Origin: Sphingomonadales bacterium
Lineage (GTDB): Bacteria > Pseudomonadota > Alphaproteobacteria > Sphingomonadales > Emcibacteraceae
Direction of reading: 5' to 3'
DNA: 5,648 nucleotides
Assembly (NCBI GenBank): GCA_011051815.1
Contig: DRKK01000287.1
Span: 1-5,648 of the forward strand
Shown here: positions 1 to 5,648 of the stretch, piece by piece
How positions within the stretch are numbered: position 1 is the first letter of the stretch
Layout of the letters: each line of letters starts with the position of its first letter
Notes under the pieces: model-generated
The model's input: only the letters and a program-made list of their open reading frames with translations
What the model was told of the DNA's origin: nothing
The model's database searches: none
Position numbers and translations under genes: made by a program

Positions 1-1
1 A

Positions 2-433
2 TGCTATGGTTGCGTACAGTCCGCCGCCCCCATGATCATTAAAAAATCACCGGATGGCCGAAGCCGGGAAGTGGCGGAAAACAAACGCTGGGTTTTTGCC
101 TTGGCCCTGATACCTTTCGGGATTGTGGTTGCTTTGAAATCCGGACTATCCCCGGACTATTCACTCTTGGTCGGGCTGGCCATATTCGGCATTGTTTTTG
201 CCCTTAATTCCGCCCTCCATTCCTACCTGATTCTCGCCCTTACCCATAATGATCATATTGCCGTCACGGTTGGATTTTATTATTCAGCCAATGCGGGCGG
301 GCGGCTGGCGGGGACACTTCTATCGGGGCTGATCTATCAATATGGGGGACTTACGGCCTGTTTGACAGGCTCCGGCATTATGCTGGTGCTGGCCTTTCTG
401 TTCAGTATGTTCATTCCCGTCCACGAAAATTAA
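2..433 (+). CDS. arsJ: ArsJ-like MFS transporter, C-terminal part (5' end outside the window)
   Basis: This is the last 143 residues of a major facilitator superfamily membrane protein. The reading frame is open to the left edge, so the ATG at 32 is internal and not a start. From base 2 the protein reads CYGCVQSAAP, then a charged cytoplasmic stretch, then about four hydrophobic segments (WVFALALIPFGIVVAL; YSLLVGLAIFGIVFAL; the FYYSANAGGRLAGTLLSGLIYQ region; IMLVLAFLFSMFI). The block NSALHSYLILA followed by VGFYYSANAGGRLAGTLLSG closely resembles the C-terminal half of ArsJ as I remember it, as does YGxVQSxAP. ArsJ is an inner-membrane exporter of 1-arseno-3-phosphoglycerate, which a partner glyceraldehyde-3-phosphate dehydrogenase makes from arsenate. 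Family members are about 400 residues, so roughly one third is visible. The usual partners (arsR, gapdh) would lie upstream and cannot be seen. A different MFS family is possible but less likely. Confidence 0.78.
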   Translation, partial: CYGCVQSAAPMIIKKSPDGRSREVAENKRWVFALALIPFGIVVALKSGLSPDYSLLVGLAIFGIVFALNSALHSYLILALTHNDHIAVTVGFYYSANAGGRLAGTLLSGLIYQYGGLTACLTGSGIMLVLAFLFSMFIPVHEN

Positions 434-447
434 AACAGTCGTTTTAA
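430..447 (+). terminator. AT-rich hairpin at the arsJ stop codon, possible weak terminator
   Basis: A perfect 7-bp inverted repeat, TTAAAAC-AGTC-GTTTTAA, overlaps the TAA stop of the transporter (431-433). It is followed by a T-rich run at 449-457 (TTTCTTTTT). The shape resembles an intrinsic terminator, but the stem has only one G-C pair, so it would be weak. It could instead attenuate read-through into the ligase gene 60 bases downstream, or be chance in AT-rich spacer. Confidence 0.3.
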
Positions 448-492
448 GTTTCTTTTTGCAGGGCTTTGTGGCACAATCCACCTAAATATAAC

Positions 493-497
493 GGGAG
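493..497 (+). promoter_or_regulatory. Ribosome binding site of the acyl-CoA ligase
   Basis: GGGAG lies 10 bases before the ATG at 508. It decides the start: the earlier in-frame ATG at 466 has no comparable purine-rich site and would add 14 residues (MWHNPPKYNGRLKY) that lie outside the usual family N-terminus. Confidence 0.7.
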
Positions 498-507
498 ACT
501 TAAATAC

Positions 508-2142
508 ATGCTTGGACTCATGCAGGATCGGCCCTTGCTGATCACCACCATAATGGAATATGCTGCACATTATCATCGCGACTGTGAGGTCGTCACCAAA
601 GCAGTGGAGGGTGGCATCCACAGGACCACATATGGTGAGGTTGCCAAAAGATCGGCCAAGCTCGCCCATGCACTGGCAAAACTGGGCATCCGTTACGGCG
701 ACTGTATCAGCACATTGGCCTGGAATACCTATCGCCATCTGGAACTTTATATGGCGGTGCCCTGTATGGGGTCGGTACTAAACACGGTAAATCCGCGCCT
801 GTTCCCGGAACAGATCACATATATCCTGAACCATTCCGAGGCAAAAATTCTCTTTCTGGATATAACCTTTGTGACGCAGGTGGAAAAGCTGGCCGATACG
901 CTGTCCCATATAGAACATATCGTCATCATGACCGACCGCGCCCATATGCCGGAGACCTCCTTAAAGAATGTAATCTGTTACGAAGAACTGATCGCGCCAG
1001 AGGATGAAGATTTTGACTGGCCGGAGTTTGATGAGAATACAGCAGCGGGCCTATGTTATACATCCGGCACAACGGGGGAGCCGAAAGGGGCCCTCTATAG
1101 CCACCGCAGTACGGTTCTGCACACCTATAGCACCTGCTCCAAGGACAGCCTTGGCATATCAAAAACTGATGTAGTTTTTCCCATTGTGCCCATGTTTCAT
1201 GTCAATGCCTGGGGCACGCCCCATGCCGCCGTTATGACCGGAAGCAAACTTGTCCTGCCGGGCGCAGATATGACCGGAGAGAATTTCTATAACCTGATCA
1301 AGGATGAGGGCTGCACCATATCGCTGGGCGTGCCCACCATCTGGCTTGCCCTGTTGCAATATGTCAAGACGCTGGATAATGAAGATTTAACCAGCCTGCC
1401 TATTGAGCATTTTGTCATTGGCGGCGCGGCGGCGGCCCCCAGCCTGATCAAGGATATGGAAGAAACTTTTGACGCCAATGTCCTGCATGCCTGGGGCATG
1501 ACGGAAACCAGCCCGCTTGGCTCGGTCAATCGGCCACTGGCGAAACATGCCCATCTGTCCGATGCCGAAAAAATGGCCTTTAAAACCAAGCAGGGCCGCC
1601 CGCCCTATGGCATCGAAATGAAGATCGTTGATGATGACGGCAATAAATTGCCCCGGGACGGGGTGGCCTTTGGCCGCCTTATGGTCCGTGGTCCGTGGGT
1701 TGCCAAGGCCTATTTCAAACAACCGGGCCTGAATATTCTGGATGAGGAAGGTTATTTTGATACCGGCGATGTGTCCACATTGGATGAGGACGGTTATATG
1801 ACCATCGTGGACCGGTCCAAGGATGTGATTAAATCCGGCGGTGAATGGATTTCCTCAATTGATCTGGAAAATGTCGCCCTTGGTCACCCTGAGGTGGGCC
1901 AAGCCGCCGTTATCGGCATTTTCCATCCCAAATGGCAGGAAAGACCCCTGTTGATCATCCTGGCCAATCCCGGCACATCGCCCACCAAGGAAAGTATCCT
2001 TGACTATCTGGACGGCAAGATCGCCAAATGGTGGACCCCCGATGATGTGGTCTTCATCGATGAAATGCCCCATACCGCCACCGGAAAAATTCAAAAACGT
2101 GACCTGCGTGATATGTTCAAGGATTTTAAATTCTCAGAATAA
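508..2142 (+). CDS. Acyl-CoA synthetase (AMP-forming), DmdB / fatty-acyl-CoA ligase type
   Basis: This 544-residue cytoplasmic enzyme should activate a carboxylic acid to its acyl-CoA thioester through an acyl-adenylate. The start at 508 gives MLGLMQDRPLL, the family's usual opening, behind a GGGAG site. All core motifs of the adenylate-forming superfamily are intact: phosphate-binding YTSGTTGEPKG (184-194), HAWGMTETSP (327-336), YFDTGD (416-421), hinge DRSKDVIKSGGEWISS (435-450) and PHTATGKIQKR with the expected catalytic Lys527. TLAWN, VNPRLFPEQI, VPMFHVNAWGTP and GRPPYGIEMKIVDD are typical of the group containing DmdB (3-methylthiopropionate-CoA ligase) and medium/long-chain fatty-acyl-CoA ligases. 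Length is normal for the family. Likely roles are fatty-acid beta-oxidation or methylthiopropionate use; sequence alone does not separate these, so no symbol is given. It follows the ArsJ-like gene on the same strand after 74 bases, with no convincing promoter of its own. Its last 9 bases overlap the end of the opposing nnrS. Confidence 0.93.
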   Translation: MLGLMQDRPLLITTIMEYAAHYHRDCEVVTKAVEGGIHRTTYGEVAKRSAKLAHALAKLGIRYGDCISTLAWNTYRHLELYMAVPCMGSVLNTVNPRLFPEQITYILNHSEAKILFLDITFVTQVEKLADTLSHIEHIVIMTDRAHMPETSLKNVICYEELIAPEDEDFDWPEFDENTAAGLCYTSGTTGEPKGALYSHRSTVLHTYSTCSKDSLGISKTDVVFPIVPMFHVNAWGTPHAAVMTGSKLVLPGADMTGENFYNLIKDEGCTISLGVPTIWLALLQYVKTLDNEDLTSLPIEHFVIGGAAAAPSLIKDMEETFDANVLHAWGMTETSPLGSVNRPLAKHAHLSDAEKMAFKTKQGRPPYGIEMKIVDDDGNKLPRDGVAFGRLMVRGPWVAKAYFKQPGLNILDEEGYFDTGDVSTLDEDGYMTIVDRSKDVIKSGGEWISSIDLENVALGHPEVGQAAVIGIFHPKWQERPLLIILANPGTSPTKESILDYLDGKIAKWWTPDDVVFIDEMPHTATGKIQKRDLRDMFKDFKFSE

Positions 2143-3306
2143 TTTTCTCGGCTGAAAAAATACGGGCAGGAACCGAACCAGAAACAACCCGTAAGCCACA
2201 ATCCAGAGGCCGCCGGCACTGTCCAATATGCCGGCGTAACTGTCCGGCAATATCAGGGGCAGAATAACCCGGCTCACTGCCGCCAGATTGATGCACAGGA
2301 ATATTATTGTCAGGATTTTTTCATTATTCAGCGGCAAGCCTGAATGGCCCAAAGTGGCCCGTGACATGACCCCTAATGTCAGTGACCCCACTGCCCCGAC
2401 GGTGAAGGCATGCATGGCATAGCTGATGGGCGCGATGCCGGTAAAGCTGAAATAAGCCATCAGCAAGAAACCCACCGGAATCCAGAAATAGCCCATATGC
2501 AGAATGAACAGCAAAGGATCATGGATCACACGCCAGCCTTTCCAACTTAAAGACCGCCCCAAAGTCACCACGCCGGCAAAGGCTGAAATGCTGCCAATGA
2601 TCATATCCCCGGCACTGAACAGAAAAGCCCCGGCAAGACCAAATATGGACAAGGCCGACAGGGGCAGGAGAATAGCGGGGGTCGATGTCGTGAGAGCAGG
2701 ATATTTGCCTTTGGTAAAATTGGGAATGATGCGCCCACCGATAACATTCATCAAGAAGACGATGAACATCGCCGCCGCCAGAAATATCTGTCGCACATCA
2801 ATATCCAGCCTGTCCAGCACCGCCAGATGGCTGGCTATATTCAAGGCCGCAAACAGCAACAGCACCACAGGCAGAAAATAATTCCGCTTGTTCTTGCTGC
2901 CCAACAGCGCCGAGACTATGCCCCATATGGCAAGGGGCAGAAAAATACCGTCCATAATAACAGGCAGCCACAGAGGCAACAGATCGCTGAAAAACACGCT
3001 CAGCCGTCCCAAAACCCAGATCAACCCAAGCCCGGCCAATGCTGCGCCCGTGGGCGTTGGCCGCCCGGTCCAGTTGGGGACGGCGGTATAGAGAAAGCCC
3101 ACAATCACAGCGACCACAGTGCCAAAAATCATTTCATGCTGATGCCAGCTCGCCGGGGCATAACGGGACGGCAGATAATCAACCATCCCCGTCACCAACA
3201 ATACCCAATAGCCAAGAACCAAAACCGCCGACAGGGCGGCAAGCGGAAAGAATACCCGGTAGCCAGCGGAGAAAAGAACAATAGGTTGTGAAGGGGATTG
3301 GGTCAT
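2134..3306 (-). CDS. nnrS: NnrS family haem/copper membrane protein
   Basis: A complete, very hydrophobic inner-membrane protein of 390 residues, about the length and multi-pass character expected of NnrS. Family landmarks are WHQHEM (54-59), TAVPNWTGRP (74-83), GGRIIPNFT (190-198), FILHMGYFWIPVG (267-279) and HAFTVGAVGSLTLGVMSRATLGHSG (299-323). The conserved histidines (55, 57, 270, 299, 321) are the sort of residues that could bind metal. Characterised NnrS proteins bind haem and copper and help cells tolerate nitric oxide; the biochemical activity is not well defined. I chose the ATG at 3306 because an AGAG sits 6 bases upstream of it and the predicted transcription start near 3331 leaves a normal leader. 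The in-frame ATG at 3324 (six more residues, MTIEFP) has no ribosome site and would be almost leaderless. No nitric oxide reductase or denitrification gene is in the window. The 3' end overlaps the opposing ligase by 9 bp. Confidence 0.9.
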   Translation of the reverse strand: MTQSPSQPIVLFSAGYRVFFPLAALSAVLVLGYWVLLVTGMVDYLPSRYAPASWHQHEMIFGTVVAVIVGFLYTAVPNWTGRPTPTGAALAGLGLIWVLGRLSVFFSDLLPLWLPVIMDGIFLPLAIWGIVSALLGSKNKRNYFLPVVLLLFAALNIASHLAVLDRLDIDVRQIFLAAAMFIVFLMNVIGGRIIPNFTKGKYPALTTSTPAILLPLSALSIFGLAGAFLFSAGDMIIGSISAFAGVVTLGRSLSWKGWRVIHDPLLFILHMGYFWIPVGFLLMAYFSFTGIAPISYAMHAFTVGAVGSLTLGVMSRATLGHSGLPLNNEKILTIIFLCINLAAVSRVILPLILPDSYAGILDSAGGLWIVAYGLFLVRFLPVFFQPRKLF

Positions 3307-3337
3307 GGGGAACTCTATGGTCATTAAGGATGGTTGG

Positions 3338-3367
3338 ATAATAGTCCCGTTTTATTCCTCAAGGCAA
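3338..3367 (-). promoter_or_regulatory. Predicted sigma70-type promoter for nnrS
   Basis: On the minus strand, TTGCCT (complement of 3362-3367; 4 of 6 to TTGACA) and TATTAT (complement of 3338-3343; 5 of 6 to TATAAT) are 18 bases apart. Transcription would start near 3331. That leaves about 25 bases before the ATG at 3306 but only about 7 before the ATG at 3324, which supports the shorter NnrS. No TTG-N8-CAA palindrome of the FNR/NnrR type was found between 3325 and 3424. This is prediction by eye only. Confidence 0.4.
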
Positions 3368-3377
3368 GCCATATAAT
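3349..3377 (+). promoter_or_regulatory. Predicted promoter for the exported unknown protein
   Basis: TATAAT at 3372-3377 is a perfect -10 consensus. The -35 region 16 to 17 bases upstream (around 3349-3355, GTTTTAT) is poor, which suggests dependence on an activator or another sigma factor, or that the -10 match is chance. Transcription would start near 3384 and give a leader of about 40 bases to the ATG at 3425. It lies across the predicted nnrS promoter on the other strand. Confidence 0.35.
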
Positions 3378-3412
3378 CGACATAATCCACCGCCATATTA
3401 TCCATGGTCAAA

Positions 3413-3419
3413 AGAGGGA
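3413..3419 (+). promoter_or_regulatory. Ribosome binding site of the exported unknown protein
   Basis: AGAGGGA ends 5 bases before the ATG at 3425. It selects that start over the ATG at 3404, which lies upstream of the site, has no purine-rich sequence of its own, and would put seven residues (MVKRGTA) before the signal peptide. Confidence 0.7.
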
Positions 3420-3424
3420 CAGCT

Positions 3425-4171
3425 ATGAATAATTTCAAATATCACCTGAAGTGCCTATATCTGCTCTGTGGATTATTTGCCGCACAGACGGCCTTAGCAG
3501 AGGACATGGACCTCCAGTCCCTTATTGATCAGTCCTACAATAATCTGACTTCTTTCAAGAGCGGAGACAAGCCCCCGGCCCCGCGTATTGATTTGAAACA
3601 GGAAAGCATTTTTGCGGCCGATCAGAAGGCGGTCCTATCGCGTAAGGATATTCTTCTGGCCGACGATATATATGATCTTCACGCCATTGTGGCCTATCTA
3701 ACCGCCCGCAAAATGATCGCCTATCAGCAAACCAACCCGGAAATTGACGTGACCATACCGGGGGTAAATACGCAAAATTTGGTCATCGGGGTGGCAATGT
3801 TGGCCGCTCTGCTGGCAACCGATGAGGTCTATGACAGACCCAATGATCGCAATAACCTTGACAATTTAAACCGCTATCCGGAAATCACATTTTCCCCGAC
3901 TGAATCCAAAGTTGTGCGGGTACCCCTGAAACGACACAACAGCCAGATCGACCGGCTGGCCATAACCCTGCTGACCCGCGCGGGCATCTGCACCAGCCAT
4001 TACAAAGATATTATGGAGAAAGTTTATTTCTCTGATACCACAAACCCGCCGGTCACCTGGCAACGGCTGGAAGAAATTGACCTCAGCCTGAAGCCAAAGG
4101 CCAACTGTGATCAAAAGTTCGCCCCCTTGAATGACAAATTTCTGAAAGCCAAACAATCATTGCTTAAATGA
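3425..4171 (+). CDS. Exported protein of unknown function
   Basis: I do not recognise this 248-residue protein. It starts with a clear Sec signal peptide: basic residues (K5, H7, K9), hydrophobic core LYLLCGLFAA (11-20) and a likely cleavage after TALA (22-25), leaving a mature chain beginning EDMDLQS. Cys15 does not fit a lipobox, so it is probably not a lipoprotein. The mature part (about 223 residues) is mostly polar, with one short hydrophobic run at 119-131 (LVIGVAMLAALLA), which is more likely a buried helix than a membrane span. It has only two cysteines, Cys189 (GICTSH) and Cys228 (ANCDQKF), which could form a disulphide in the periplasm. The N-terminal half looks helical; 145-175 is rich in Asn, Arg and Pro. 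No catalytic motif is evident. It is divergent from nnrS, shares its promoter region, and ends 7 bases short of the opposing receptor gene. The signal peptide, strong ribosome site and tight packing argue for a real gene. Confidence 0.8.
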   Translation: MNNFKYHLKCLYLLCGLFAAQTALAEDMDLQSLIDQSYNNLTSFKSGDKPPAPRIDLKQESIFAADQKAVLSRKDILLADDIYDLHAIVAYLTARKMIAYQQTNPEIDVTIPGVNTQNLVIGVAMLAALLATDEVYDRPNDRNNLDNLNRYPEITFSPTESKVVRVPLKRHNSQIDRLAITLLTRAGICTSHYKDIMEKVYFSDTTNPPVTWQRLEEIDLSLKPKANCDQKFAPLNDKFLKAKQSLLK

Positions 4172-4178
4172 TGCTGTC

Positions 4179-5648
4179 CTAAAAACTGTAATTCACCGTC
4201 GCCCCGAAACTGCGCCCCCTTGGCAAGGTCACCAGAAAAGCGCGCGGCATAAAACGGGATGAGGCATCAAAGAAACGAGTCACATCCGCCGGGGTATCAT
4301 CGTCAAACAGGTTTTTCACATAGAGGGTAAGGCGCACATCCTGCCATTCCAGACCCGTGTGAATATTCATTCTGGTCACCGCCCCGATGATGGCCAGATT
4401 ATGCACCTGCACAAAACGGCTGGATTTATGATTAACATCTGCGCGCAGAAACAGATCCATGCTTTCCGTAATTGGCGTCACAAAACGGCTGGACAGGTTA
4501 AAGGTAAATTCAGGCGCACGCGGGGTGCGGTTTCCGGCAACGGAGCTGTCCCCGGTCAGCCGCGCCTGTGTTTCATCATCAAAGGCGGTAAATTCCGCAT
4601 GGGCATAGCCCGCACTGGCAGAAAAATTCCAGTGATCATCGGGCCGGGCCTGTATCTCCGCTTCAAGGCCCCAAATTTCCGTCTTGCCCGCATTATGGAT
4701 CAGGGGCCGCGCGCGCCGTTGACCGATAATCGGAAAGGATGTGGTTAATTGCTGTTCTGTCCAGTCAATATAAAAGCCCGCCACATTCACCGTCAGGCGC
4801 CCCGCCATCCAGCTTGTCTTGGCCCCGATTTCATAGTTCCACGCCTTTTCCTCGGCATAGGTCAGGAAATCCGCCAACCGTACTCTTTCTGATTCCGGCA
4901 CCGCACTATTGAACAGATCATCATTGAAACCGCCGGGCTTTGTCCCCTTGGCAACGGTCATATACAGATGCGCCTCCGGTGTGAGCTTATAACTCAGGGC
5001 GAAACGCGGGGTCAGGGTTTTAAAGGTCTGCTGCCGTTGCCCAGATTGGGGAATGATGGATATTTCATCCCAATTGCCCCGCATCTCCACGGTCGCGGTC
5101 AACTGTTGTGAAATATCATAATCCAGCGACCCAAAGATGGCATAATTTTTTACCTTGGCCACAGGCGATACCGTCACCGAGGGCCGCAATGAAAAAGGCG
5201 CCGACAACATATCATCTGTTTGCTCGTGATAGAAATATCCGCCCAGGAGCCAGCGCAGCGCACCGCCATCATCGTAATTAACCCGCAATTCCTGAGAATA
5301 GCTTTCAATTTCCGTATCTGACAGTACATGAAAAGCCCCGCCAAGGGCCGCAATGGGCAGGAAATCATTATCCCGCTGGTCCTGCAAGCGGTCATGACTA
5401 AAGGAAGACAGAGAGGTGACCCGATAATCTCCCCGTTCCCAGTCCATAATCAGGCTGGTCCGAAAAATTGACCGTTCAATCCCCGGATCATCAAACACAT
5501 CCAGATTTAGGGCCACGCTGTCCGGAGATTTTATCTCGCCGCAAAAATAGCCGCCTGTATCCAGAAAACAATTGTTCGCCGCGGCAGGCTGAAGCGCGTC
5601 GGCCGTATGGCCATCATCGTCTTTCTGATAGAAAACCCTAAGGTAAGC
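4179..5648 (-). CDS. TonB-dependent outer-membrane receptor, C-terminal barrel (5' end outside the window)
   Basis: The visible 489 residues are most of the beta-barrel of a TonB-dependent receptor. The frame stays open to the right edge, so the GTG at 5516 is internal. From the edge it reads AYLRVFYQKDDDG and then an extracellular-loop type segment with two close cysteines (27 and 36 of the fragment, NNCFLDTGGYFCGE), a likely disulphide. Barrel signatures follow: YLTVAKGTKPGGFN, EEKAWNYEIGAKTSW, GFYIDWTEQQL, GLEAEIQARPDDHWNFSASAGYAHAEF, NHKSSRF, TLYVKNLFDDDTPADV, and the ending RSFGATVNYSF, whose terminal Phe is the usual outer-membrane assembly signal. Such receptors import iron complexes, cobalamin, sugars or other large solutes using TonB energy. 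The plug, TonB box and signal peptide are off the window, so the substrate is unknown. The style resembles the expanded receptor families of sphingomonads and related alphaproteobacteria. No frameshift was seen. Confidence 0.92.
   Translation of the reverse strand, partial: AYLRVFYQKDDDGHTADALQPAAANNCFLDTGGYFCGEIKSPDSVALNLDVFDDPGIERSIFRTSLIMDWERGDYRVTSLSSFSHDRLQDQRDNDFLPIAALGGAFHVLSDTEIESYSQELRVNYDDGGALRWLLGGYFYHEQTDDMLSAPFSLRPSVTVSPVAKVKNYAIFGSLDYDISQQLTATVEMRGNWDEISIIPQSGQRQQTFKTLTPRFALSYKLTPEAHLYMTVAKGTKPGGFNDDLFNSAVPESERVRLADFLTYAEEKAWNYEIGAKTSWMAGRLTVNVAGFYIDWTEQQLTTSFPIIGQRRARPLIHNAGKTEIWGLEAEIQARPDDHWNFSASAGYAHAEFTAFDDETQARLTGDSSVAGNRTPRAPEFTFNLSSRFVTPITESMDLFLRADVNHKSSRFVQVHNLAIIGAVTRMNIHTGLEWQDVRLTLYVKNLFDDDTPADVTRFFDASSRFMPRAFLVTLPRGRSFGATVNYSF

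Larger units (their letters stand above)
3335..3404. repeat. 9-bp inverted repeat and related 9-mers in the divergent promoter region
   Basis: TGGATAATA at 3335-3343 is exactly inverted as TATTATCCA at 3396-3404, with 52 bases between. Two related 9-mers sit head to tail between them: TATAATCGA (3372-3380) and CATAATCCA (3381-3389). The left arm covers the nnrS -10 and one inner copy covers the other gene's -10. They may be half-sites for a regulator, or only promoter-like AT-rich words. Confidence 0.35.

Noticed and set aside
465..492. Possible promoter TTTGTG (465-470) / TATAAC (487-492) before the ligase
   Set aside because: The -35 match is poor, and transcription would begin near 499, after the GGGAG ribosome site at 493-497, removing it from the message.
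1387..1722. Minus-strand open frame of 111 codons inside the acyl-CoA ligase (and similar ones at 430-738, 926-1162, 1287-1589, 1855-2094)
   Set aside because: All are antisense shadows of the ligase, with no ribosome site or recognisable product.
2143..2158. TTTTC-TCGGCT-GAAAA inverted repeat just after the ligase stop
   Set aside because: A five-pair stem, mostly A-T, lying inside nnrS coding sequence; too weak to call a terminator.
2827..3291. 154-codon open frame on the plus strand inside nnrS
   Set aside because: It lies wholly antisense to a well-supported NnrS gene and its product is a low-complexity Gln/Arg/Pro-rich chain, as expected from the complement of a membrane-protein gene.
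3425..3499. Lipoprotein signal at Cys15 of the exported protein
   Set aside because: The residues before the cysteine (YLL) do not fit a lipobox and the hydrophobic core continues past it to a good TALA cleavage site.
4156..4172. ATCATT-GCTTA-AATGAT hairpin at the end of the exported-protein gene
   Set aside because: Six mostly A-T pairs with no T-run directly after it on either strand; could be chance.
4359..4748. 129-codon plus-strand open frame inside the receptor gene
   Set aside because: Antisense to conserved TonB-dependent receptor barrel sequence; no recognisable domain.

Overview
The window carries five protein genes, two of them cut by its ends, packed with almost no spare DNA. 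Base composition looks close to half G+C by eye. A DmdB-type acyl-CoA ligase, an NnrS protein and a large TonB-dependent receptor with sphingomonad-like barrel motifs point to a Gram-negative, probably aerobic or facultative alphaproteobacterium. That placement is inference from protein resemblance recalled from memory; no search was run.

Layout: (1) Bases 2-433 (+) are the last third of a major facilitator transporter resembling ArsJ, the organoarsenical (1-arseno-3-phosphoglycerate) exporter. (2) After a short gap with an AT-rich hairpin comes a complete acyl-CoA ligase on the same strand (508-2142). (3) A complete NnrS-type haem/copper membrane protein (2134-3306, -) runs into the ligase tail to tail, with a 9-bp overlap. 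(4) About 118 bases between the nnrS start at 3306 and the next gene hold two predicted divergent, physically overlapping promoters and repeated TATWATCSA-like 9-mers. (5) A 248-residue exported protein of unknown family follows (3425-4171, +). (6) It converges, with a 7-bp gap, on the C-terminal barrel of a TonB-dependent receptor (4179-5648, -), whose N-terminus lies beyond the right edge.

The genes do not form one obvious pathway. They suggest arsenate detoxification (ArsJ), carboxylic acid activation for beta-oxidation or methylthiopropionate use (ligase), nitrosative-stress tolerance (NnrS), and outer-membrane uptake (receptor). The only likely shared control seen is the nnrS/unknown-gene divergent region. 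No RNA gene, CRISPR array, insertion sequence or phage feature was seen. The least explained element is the exported protein at 3425-4171 and the promoter region it shares with nnrS; nothing here clearly amounts to a new multi-gene system.
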